A DNA stretch of 11,950 bases from Oscillospiraceae bacterium (GTDB lineage: Bacteria; Bacillota; Clostridia; Oscillospirales; Ruminococcaceae), in assembly GCA_029240015.1 (NCBI GenBank), contig JARBTU010000027.1:1-11950 (forward strand), written 5' to 3'. Positions 7,480-11,950 of the stretch are shown here, piece by piece. The notes under the pieces were generated by a model, which saw only the letters and a program-made list of their open reading frames with translations, ran no database searches and was not told the DNA's origin. The position numbers and the translations under genes are program-made. How positions within the stretch are numbered: the stretch's first letter is position 1; every line of letters starts with the position of its first letter.

Positions 7480-8700
7480 ATGACTGTATTTGAAGAGTTG
7501 AAACGAAGAGGGCTTATTGCGCAGCTTACACATGAGGATAAGATTAAAGAACTGTTTGAAAATGAAAGAGTGACATTTTATATAGGCTTTGATGCAACTG
7601 CAGACAGTTTGCATGTCGGACATTTTTTACAGCTTATGGTGATGGCTCACATGCAAAAAGCAGGGCACAGACCTATCGTTATATTGGGGACAGGAACGAC
7701 AATGATAGGTGACCCAACAGGGAAGACTGACATGAGAAAAATGCTGACTATTGAACAAATCAACCACAATGCGGAATGCTTTAAAAAGCAAATGTCACGC
7801 TTTATTGATTTTGATGACGACCGCGCTCTTATTCTGAGGAATGGTGACTGGTTGTTGCCACTCAACTACTTGGAGTTTTTGAGAGATGTGGGTGTGCATT
7901 TTTCTGTTAACAGAATGCTTACGGCCGAATGTTTCAAAGCGCGTCTTGAAAAAGGACTCAGCTTCTTGGAATTCAACTATATGCTCATGCAGAGTTATGA
8001 CTTCTTGCACTTGTACAAAGAATATAACTGTAAAGTCGAGCTTGGCGGTGACGATCAGTGGTCTAACATATTAGGCGGAGTGGAACTGATTCGTAAAAGT
8101 GCCGGGAAAGAAGCTTACGGTATGACTTTTACATTGCTTACGACCAAAGAAGGGAAAAAAATGGGGAAAACCGAAAAAGGAGCTTTATGGCTTGATGCGG
8201 AAAAAACCTCCCCTTATGAATTCTTTCAATATTGGAGAAACGTTGGCGATGAGGATGTCATCAACTGCTTAAAATTGATTACTTTCGTTCCGATTGAAGA
8301 AATTGAGCAGATGGAGTCGCTTGAAGGAAGTGAGCTCAATCCTGTTAAAGAACGTCTTGCATTTGAGGTCACAAAGCTTGTTCATGGTGAAGAAGCGGCA
8401 AACCAGGCATTAAATACTGCCAAGAATTTGTTTGGGGTTAAAAGTGATGATGCAGATATGCCCGCAACCAAGTTGGAGGATAGCGACTTTACGGACGGAC
8501 AAATCGGAATTTTAACTTTGCTTGTTAAAACAAAACTTTGCCCTTCTAATGGGGAAGCAAGAAGATTGATACAACAGGGTGGCGTTTCTATTGATGGCGA
8601 CAAAGTTACCGATGATAAGTTGCTCATTGATAAAGAAAAGTTTGAAAAAAACATAATTATTAAAAAAGGCAAAAAAATATACCACAAGGTAACAATATAA
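7480..8700 (+). CDS. tyrS: Tyrosyl-tRNA synthetase
   Basis: Class I aminoacyl-tRNA synthetase that charges tRNA-Tyr. The 406-residue protein has the Rossmann catalytic domain with HVGH (HIGH signature) at 45-48, the tyrosine-pocket and dimer region with GGDDQW at 189-194, and KMGKT at 227-231 in place of KMSKS, as is usual for this bacterial TyrRS group. A C-terminal S4 RNA-binding domain (about 343-405; SNGEARRLIQQGGV at 356-369) contacts the tRNA. The start is ATG 7480, which gives the family's usual N-terminus (MTVFEELKRRG); GGGAG at 7465-7469 lies ten bases upstream. A TTG at 7474 is in frame but too close to the ribosome-binding site. Expression is controlled by the T-box leader just upstream and the gene appears monocistronic. 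Confidence 0.97.
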   Translation: MTVFEELKRRGLIAQLTHEDKIKELFENERVTFYIGFDATADSLHVGHFLQLMVMAHMQKAGHRPIVILGTGTTMIGDPTGKTDMRKMLTIEQINHNAECFKKQMSRFIDFDDDRALILRNGDWLLPLNYLEFLRDVGVHFSVNRMLTAECFKARLEKGLSFLEFNYMLMQSYDFLHLYKEYNCKVELGGDDQWSNILGGVELIRKSAGKEAYGMTFTLLTTKEGKKMGKTEKGALWLDAEKTSPYEFFQYWRNVGDEDVINCLKLITFVPIEEIEQMESLEGSELNPVKERLAFEVTKLVHGEEAANQALNTAKNLFGVKSDDADMPATKLEDSDFTDGQIGILTLLVKTKLCPSNGEARRLIQQGGVSIDGDKVTDDKLLIDKEKFEKNIIIKKGKKIYHKVTI

Positions 8701-8706
8701 GTTATG

Positions 8707-8742
8707 AATATAGAAGAAGGGGATTACCCCTTCTTCTATATT
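8707..8742 (+). terminator. Long hairpin after tyrS, probable terminator
   Basis: A perfect 16-bp stem (8707-8722 with 8727-8742) with an ATTA loop begins six bases after the tyrS stop. There is no proper T-run after it: the stem's own 3' arm ends TATATT and is followed by CTAAAAAAA. It may terminate weakly, or mainly protect the 3' end of the mRNA. Confidence 0.65.
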
Positions 8743-8775
8743 CTAAAAAAATGTTATAAATCTTTTGATTTTGTA

Positions 8776-8804
8776 TTGACATTACAGATTTTAATTGTTA
8801 TAAT
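8776..8804 (+). promoter_or_regulatory. Consensus promoter of tRNA-Ser
   Basis: TTGACA at 8776-8781 and TATAAT at 8799-8804 are separated by exactly 17 bases. The predicted start near 8811 leaves only about six bases of 5' leader before the mature tRNA, typical of a stable RNA gene. Confidence 0.9.
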
Positions 8805-8816
8805 ATATTAGCATTT

Positions 8817-8908
8817 GGAAAGATGGCTGAGCTGGTCTAAGGCGCACGACTGGAACTCGTGTGTGGGTTAATAGCCTACCGAGGGTTCGAATCCCTCTCT
8901 TTCCGCCA
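8817..8908 (+). tRNA. tRNA-Ser (anticodon GGA)
   Basis: The acceptor arms GGAAAGA (8817-8823) and TCTTTCC (8898-8904) pair perfectly over seven bases. The anticodon stem CACGA/TCGTG encloses loop CTGGAAC, giving anticodon GGA at 8852-8854, which reads UCC and UCU. A long variable arm (about 8861-8880), the class II feature of serine tRNAs, precedes the T arm GAGGG-TTCGAAT-CCCTC (8881-8897). The discriminator is G (8905), as for bacterial tRNA-Ser, and CCA is encoded (8906-8908). Total length is 92 nt. It is a solitary tRNA gene with its own promoter and terminator. Confidence 0.98.
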
Positions 8909-8911
8909 AAG

Positions 8912-8956
8912 AAACCCCTTGAAACGGCTTGTTTAGGCTGTTCTAAGGGGTTTTTT
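8912..8956 (+). terminator. Intrinsic terminator of tRNA-Ser
   Basis: AAACCCCTT (8912-8920) pairs with AAGGGGTTT (8945-8953), with an inner helix ACGGC/GCTGT (8924-8928 with 8937-8941, one G-T pair), followed by a run of T and TTATTTTG. It starts a few bases after the CCA end. Confidence 0.88.
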
Positions 8957-9018
8957 ATTTTGTTTTTGGGCTTGTTTATAATAATACTGATATAAATTTA
9001 TATGTTTTTACATGTATC

Positions 9019-9062
9019 ATCCTGTCAAAATCCTGTATAAATTCAGTCAGGATTCAGTCACA
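9019..9062 (+). repeat. Four tandem 11-bp repeats, Pho-box-like array
   Basis: Successive 11-mers read ATCCTGTCAAA (9019), ATCCTGTATAA (9030), ATTCAGTCAGG (9041) and ATTCAGTCACA (9052). The shared core is roughly C-T/A-G-T-C-A at an 11-base period, one helical turn. Direct repeats at this period are the typical target of OmpR/PhoB-family response regulators, and CTGTCA is the Pho-box half-site known from E. coli. The repeat pattern is seen directly; the binding protein is inference. Confidence 0.6.
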
Positions 9063-9085
9063 TTCTTGTGCAATACTAAAGTAAT

Positions 9086-9192
9086 TAGAAGATTAAGAAC
9101 AAGACATACAATTTTGACAAAAACGGAGTATGTACAAATCCATAAATATAATAAAACTCCGCTTTGGATAATTCCTTAGCGGGGTTTTGTTT
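9086..9192 (+). ncRNA. Candidate small RNA or attenuated leader
   Basis: A weak -10-like TACTAA (9074-9079) lies 11 bases after the tandem repeats, the spacing used by PhoB-type activators, and would start transcription near 9086. A good intrinsic terminator ends near 9190, giving a transcript of about 105 nt. No credible reading frame lies inside. CGGAGT (9124-9129) could pair with ACTCCG (9156-9161), competing with the terminator stem, so an attenuator of the downstream gene is the main alternative. Both ends are predicted, not shown. Confidence 0.3.
9153..9190 (+). terminator. Intrinsic terminator in the intergenic region
   Basis: AAAACTCCGC (9153-9162) pairs with GCGGGGTTTT (9179-9188) over ten positions with one T-G pair, closing a 16-base loop, and is followed by GTTTTTC. 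No gene in the 200 bases before it needs this terminator, because the tRNA already has its own. Confidence 0.75.
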
Positions 9193-9288
9193 TTCTTGGA
9201 TTATGGGAGCACCTTGCATATGGGCACACTTTATCTATATCATAACTTATCGGAAAGAAAAAGTCTATACTTTTATCAGTTTTTATTT

Positions 9289-9310
9289 TATAATTTTCTA
9301 TGTTGCAACA
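9289..9310 (+). promoter_or_regulatory. -10 box and palindrome upstream of the flavin reductase
   Basis: A perfect TATAAT (9289-9294) has no good -35 box at 16-18 bases upstream, suggesting a weak or activator-dependent promoter. The perfect 10-bp palindrome TGTTGCAACA (9301-9310) falls at the expected transcription start and could be a repressor operator. It is short, so chance is possible. Confidence 0.4.
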
Positions 9311-9338
9311 ATAAATCTTAGATTGGAGAAAAAATAAT

Positions 9339-9884
9339 ATGAAGAAAAAAATTTCGAATATTCCTTTTGGGCCATACATCGGCGTTTTAGCAGGAGCAAT
9401 GGTCAATGGAAAACCAAATTATGCCACACTAGGTGCTTATGGAGTGGTTAGCCAAAAACCAGTGCTGTATATTTCGTTAAAAAACTCTCATCATACAACA
9501 TCAGGAGTTGTTGAAACCGGATTTTTCAGTGTTAATATACCATCATCTGACCTTGTTGAAAAAACAGACTTCTGCGGGTGTGTTTCGGGAAATAGGACGG
9601 ATAAGTCAAGCGTTTTTGAATCATTCTATGATGAAGCAGGAAATGCACCTATGGTAAGGGAGTGCCCTGTGAATTATCTTTGCAAAGTAATACAAACGAT
9701 CCCTATGTTCGATTTTACAATGTTTATTGGAGAGATTGTTGCAGTGTATGCAGATGAAAAATGTTTAGAAAATGAAAGGCCAAATGCCTTAAAGGTGGAT
9801 CCGATCATATTGATGGACTCTGGTTATTACAATTTAAAAGATAGGATTGGATTGGTCTTTAAAGCGTGTAACTTGGACAAATAG
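9339..9884 (+). CDS. Flavin reductase family protein (FMN-binding split barrel)
   Basis: A 181-residue protein of the flavin reductase-like, FMN-binding split-barrel family (DIM6/NtaB type), soluble, without signal peptide or membrane segment. Family features: an N-terminal PFGPYIGVLAGAMVNGKPNYAT segment in two parts (9-18 and 19-30) for FMN phosphate contacts, PVLYISLKNSHHT at 41-53, the FSVNIPS strand at 63-69, the KTDFCGCVSG stretch at 75-84 and the closing GYYNLKDRIG at 162-171. Members reduce free flavin with NAD(P)H or act as flavoprotein electron carriers in anaerobes; the partner here is unknown. Two cysteines at 79 and 81 sit where other members usually have one. Ribosome-binding site GGAG at 9325-9328 lies ten bases before the ATG. 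hcp follows after 180 bases, hinting at a shared redox or stress role. Confidence 0.88.
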   Translation: MKKKISNIPFGPYIGVLAGAMVNGKPNYATLGAYGVVSQKPVLYISLKNSHHTTSGVVETGFFSVNIPSSDLVEKTDFCGCVSGNRTDKSSVFESFYDEAGNAPMVRECPVNYLCKVIQTIPMFDFTMFIGEIVAVYADEKCLENERPNALKVDPIILMDSGYYNLKDRIGLVFKACNLDK

Positions 9885-9979
9885 GCTGTTATGATTCTAA
9901 AGTTTAGCGAATTGATAAAATAAGAAATGAACACATGGAATCAGCTTATTTGTTTGTTAGGATTTCTGAGGGTTATTAT

Positions 9980-10009
9980 TTGCTAATGGAGTATGCGACA
10001 TGGGATAAT
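9980..10009 (+). promoter_or_regulatory. Possible promoter of hcp
   Basis: TTGCTA (9980-9985) and GATAAT (10004-10009) are separated by 18 bases, and TG at 10001-10002 makes an extended -10. Transcription would start near 10016, about 50 bases before hcp. Only four and five of six positions match the consensus. No FNR- or HcpR-like palindrome is evident. Confidence 0.4.
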
Positions 10010-10064
10010 CTTACTCTTTACGGAAAAACTAAGGTCATATTCTCGTTTAGAAAGGTGAGTTAAG

Positions 10065-11717
10065 ATGGATTATCCAATGTTTTGTTATCAATGCGAGCAA
10101 ACGGCGGGAGGAAAAGGTTGCACAAAGCTGGGCGTCTGTGGGAAAACGCCTGAAATTGCCAACTTACAAGACTTATTAATCTATCAATTAAAAGGAATTA
10201 GCTGTTATGCTATGAATTTAATTGAAAGGAAAGAGCAGATCAGCCAAGAAATTGCTAGCTTTGTAGAAAAAAGCCTTTTCACAACACTTACGAATGTTAA
10301 TTTTGATGCAGAAGCGCATGTGAAACTTTTGAAGCGGTCTCAGCAAATAAAAGAAGAATTAAGAGAGCATGCGGATAGAAATAAAAACTATCCTGAGCAA
10401 GCTGAGTATAATTTAAGCGATTCAGAATCTGATATGTTGGAAGACGCCAAAAGAGCGGGAATTATGTATGCTGATATTGATGAAGACGTACGTTCACTAA
10501 GAATGACGATTATTTACGGATTGAAAGGAATCAGTGCCTATGGACATCAAGCGCGGTTTTTAGGCTATCATAATGATCAGGTTGATGATTTTTATTTTAA
10601 AGCTTTGGCGGCGACTACCGATGATACACTGTCTCAGGAACAGTTGATTAGATTAGTTATGCAGACAGGCGAAATTGCAATAGTTATAATGAAACTCTTG
10701 GATGAAGCAAACACAGAAAGCTTTGATAATCCTTCTCCGCATAAAGTAAATATTCATGTTAAAAAAGGACCTTTTATCATTGTGTCAGGGCATGATTTAA
10801 AAGATTTGGAGATGCTTCTTGAGCAAACAGAAGGGAAAGGAATTAACATTTACACACACGGCGAAATGCTGCCTGCCCATGGATATGGTAAGCTCAAAAA
10901 ATTTAAGCATCTGGCGGGAAACTTCGGGGGAGCATGGCAAGACCAGCAAACACAGTTTGATGGCGTTCCGGGATGTATTTTGATGACAACAAACTGTTTA
11001 ATGAGACCGAGAGAAACCTATAAAGACCGAATATATACTACTAACGTGGTGGGATGGGATGGTGTTAAATTCATTCCAAAAAACAAAGACGGCACAAAAG
11101 ATTTCAGCGAAATCATTGAAAGAGCTTTGGAATTAGGGGGCTACCGGGAAGATGAAGAGGAGCAGGAGATTTTAGTAGGCTTTGGACATCATGCGACGCT
11201 GTCACATGCCGCGACGATTGTCAATGCAGTGAAAACTGGAGACCTACGCCACTTCTTCTTAATTGGCGGATGCGATGGAGCAAGGCCGGGACGCAACTAT
11301 TACACCAATTTTGCAAAGCTTGTGCCAAAAGATTGCATTATACTGACACTCGCATGTGGTAAGTATCGGTTTAATAAATTGGAGTTTGGAGAGGTTTCCG
11401 GATTGCCTCGATTGCTTGATGTGGGGCAATGTAACGATAGTTATTCTGCTATACGAGTTGCGACGGCTTTGGCAGATGCTTTTGAAACAGATGTAAACGG
11501 ATTGCCGCTTTCACTTGTTTTGTCATGGTATGAGCAAAAAGCGGTTGCGGTTTTGCTGGCACTTCTTTCGTTGGGTGTTAAGCGAATATATTTAGGACCA
11601 TCATTGCCTGCGTTTATATCGCCTAATGTTCTTCAGTACCTTGTGGATACTTTTGAAATAAGACCGACAAGTACGCCGGAAGATGATTTGAAAACGTGTT
11701 TAAGTCAACATGTCTAG
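10065..11717 (+). CDS. hcp: Hybrid-cluster protein (hydroxylamine reductase)
   Basis: Cytosolic iron-sulfur protein carrying a [4Fe-4S] cluster and the unusual Fe-S-O hybrid cluster. The family reduces hydroxylamine in vitro and NO to N2O in vivo, and acts in nitrosative stress defence and protein S-nitrosylation. The 550-residue length is normal. N-terminal cluster ligands are Cys7, Cys10, Cys19 and Cys25; this compact spacing is typical of anaerobes rather than of E. coli Hcp. All expected hybrid-cluster ligands are present: His243 (SGHD), Glu267 (HGEM), Cys311 (TTNCLM), Cys403 (IGGCDGARPGR, the persulfide position), Cys431 (LACGKYRF), Cys456 (GQCNDSYSA) and Glu490 with Lys492 (WYEQKAV). 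The ribosome-binding site AAAGGTGAG (10051-10059) is five bases from the ATG. No hcr reductase gene follows; the upstream flavin reductase is a conceivable but untested electron source. Confidence 0.97.
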   Translation: MDYPMFCYQCEQTAGGKGCTKLGVCGKTPEIANLQDLLIYQLKGISCYAMNLIERKEQISQEIASFVEKSLFTTLTNVNFDAEAHVKLLKRSQQIKEELREHADRNKNYPEQAEYNLSDSESDMLEDAKRAGIMYADIDEDVRSLRMTIIYGLKGISAYGHQARFLGYHNDQVDDFYFKALAATTDDTLSQEQLIRLVMQTGEIAIVIMKLLDEANTESFDNPSPHKVNIHVKKGPFIIVSGHDLKDLEMLLEQTEGKGINIYTHGEMLPAHGYGKLKKFKHLAGNFGGAWQDQQTQFDGVPGCILMTTNCLMRPRETYKDRIYTTNVVGWDGVKFIPKNKDGTKDFSEIIERALELGGYREDEEEQEILVGFGHHATLSHAATIVNAVKTGDLRHFFLIGGCDGARPGRNYYTNFAKLVPKDCIILTLACGKYRFNKLEFGEVSGLPRLLDVGQCNDSYSAIRVATALADAFETDVNGLPLSLVLSWYEQKAVAVLLALLSLGVKRIYLGPSLPAFISPNVLQYLVDTFEIRPTSTPEDDLKTCLSQHV

Positions 11718-11780
11718 TATTTACTAATTCAGGATGCTTACGAACAGAAATTGAATTGAAGGAAATTTATCCTAAAAAAT

Positions 11781-11818
11781 AAAAGCAGCTCCACCTTTTG
11801 GTGGAACTGCTTTTATAA
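11781..11818. terminator. Bidirectional intrinsic terminator after hcp
   Basis: AAAAGCAGCTCCACC (11781-11795) pairs with GGTGGAACTGCTTTT (11800-11814) with one mismatch and a TTTT loop. TTTTATAATTCTT follows on the + strand and an A-rich run (11774-11784) precedes it, so it can also terminate transcription arriving on the - strand. This fits a convergent gene at the right edge. Confidence 0.88.
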
Positions 11819-11835
11819 TTCTTATTTAATCTTTA

Positions 11836-11886
11836 TTAGAAGCACCTAAGGTACTTACAGATTAGTTCAAACATTTTATAACACAT
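11836..11886 (-). CDS. Possible 16-residue peptide with strong ribosome-binding site
   Basis: On the - strand AAGGAGG (complement of 11896-11902) is followed after nine bases by an ATG at 11886 that opens MCYKMFELICKYLRCF and a TAA at 11838-11836, about 20 bases before the bidirectional terminator. The peptide has three cysteines. It overlaps, in another frame, the end of the tentative partial gene above, in which AAGGAGGCT would simply encode Lys-Glu-Ala. I cannot tell which reading is used; both may be chance. Confidence 0.2.
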   Translation of the reverse strand: MCYKMFELICKYLRCF

Positions 11887-11950
11887 CTTTCGCAGCCTCC
11901 TTAGTTATTTGTCTTGCAAGAACAACTATATTGTAACTCTTTTGTAACCA
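11876..11950 (-). CDS. C-terminus of a convergent unknown gene (partial, tentative)
   Basis: On the - strand the window edge is open from its last base to a TAA at 11878-11876, encoding 24 residues that end NIVVLARQITKEAAKDVL. The composition reads like a real protein end (a hydrophobic strand, then an amphipathic helix), and a terminator facing it lies about 60 bases beyond. I do not recognise the family. A frame open for 24 codons can arise by chance, and the alternative is a short peptide gene starting inside it at 11886. Confidence 0.35.
   Translation of the reverse strand, partial: WLQKSYNIVVLARQITKEAAKDVL

Larger units (their letters stand above)
8957..9338. other. Intergenic region without a convincing protein gene
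   Basis: About 380 AT-rich bases between the tRNA terminator and the flavin reductase. From left to right it holds an AT palindrome ATATAAATTTATAT (8990-9003), four tandem 11-bp repeats (9019-9062), a possible small transcript ending at a good terminator (9153-9190), and the likely promoter and a short palindrome before the flavin reductase. Open frames here are short and lack a well-spaced ribosome-binding site. Confidence 0.6.

Noticed and set aside
82..8687. Numerous antisense and out-of-frame open frames of 60-160 codons inside the core genes
   Set aside because: Each lies within a gene with full family signatures on the + strand, has no proper ribosome-binding site and encodes no recognisable motif.
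8881..8908. 3' end of tRNA-Ser as an integration (att) site
   Set aside because: No second copy of the tRNA 3' end and no integrase or other mobile gene is visible in the window.
9114..9152. TTGACA (9114-9119) with TATAAT (9147-9152) as a promoter
   Set aside because: The spacer is 27 bases, far from 16-18, and the start site would fall inside the terminator stem.
9130..9171. 13-codon frame starting at ATG 9130
   Set aside because: GGAG is only one base before the ATG, too close to act as a ribosome-binding site, and the frame runs into the terminator hairpin.
9918..9951. AAATAAG/CTTATTT inverted repeat after the flavin reductase as a terminator
   Set aside because: Seven A-T-rich pairs around a 20-base loop with a broken T-run make only a weak structure.
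11717..11782. Protein-like stretch after hcp (ends LRTEIELKEIYPKK) that could be a gene remnant
   Set aside because: It is under 25 codons, has no start codon of its own, and hcp is complete without it; chance cannot be excluded.

Overview
The window looks like a chromosomal segment of a low-GC, anaerobic member of the Bacillota, most likely class Clostridia. Three things point there: the conserved order ispA - divergent PAP2 gene - dxs - tlyA - NAD kinase - argR - recN, a tRNA-controlled (T-box) tyrosyl-tRNA synthetase, and a hybrid-cluster protein with the short cysteine spacing of anaerobes. I see no phage, transposon, CRISPR or plasmid gene. Most of the window is ordinary core genome; the accessory-looking part is about 8957-9338.

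Region 1 (1-7142, all + strand) is a tightly packed operon whose promoter lies outside the window. It opens with the last codons of an upstream gene (by family context, probably the small subunit of exonuclease VII), overlapped by ispA. ispA and dxs serve isoprenoid synthesis by the MEP pathway (DXP formation and prenyl chain elongation). The divergent PAP2-like membrane protein between them may act on a lipid phosphate. tlyA (rRNA 2'-O-methyltransferase), NAD kinase, argR (arginine repressor) and recN (DNA repair) follow. Several junctions are one-base stop/start overlaps (TAATG, TAGTG, TGATG), which suggests translational coupling. DXS makes the NADPH-consuming pathway's first intermediate and NAD kinase makes NADP, but the other partners share the operon without an obvious common pathway.

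Region 2 (7139-8742) is tyrS with its own control. A perfect consensus promoter, whose -35 box overlaps the recN stop codon, drives a leader of about 300 nt. The leader reads as a tyrosine T-box: a UAC specifier, a UGGU antiterminator bulge matching the A discriminator expected on tRNA-Tyr, and an overlapping strong terminator. Uncharged tRNA-Tyr would turn tyrS on. A 16-bp hairpin ends the unit.

Region 3 (8776-8956) is a single tRNA-Ser(GGA) gene with a perfect TTGACA-17-TATAAT promoter, an encoded CCA end and its own terminator.

Region 4 (8957-9338) has no convincing protein gene. It holds four tandem 11-bp repeats resembling a Pho-box/OmpR-family binding array, a weak -10 sequence at the right distance, and about 70 nt further on a good intrinsic terminator. 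This is the layout expected of a regulated small RNA of about 105 nt, or of an attenuated leader. It is the least explained stretch in the window.

Region 5 (9339-11950) carries a small FMN-binding flavin reductase and hcp (hybrid-cluster protein), both + strand, then a bidirectional terminator. At the right edge, on the - strand, lies either the C-terminus of a convergent gene or a 16-residue peptide with a strong ribosome-binding site. Flavin reductase and Hcp together suggest a redox or nitrosative-stress role, but the 180-bp gap between them and a possible separate hcp promoter mean co-transcription is not shown.
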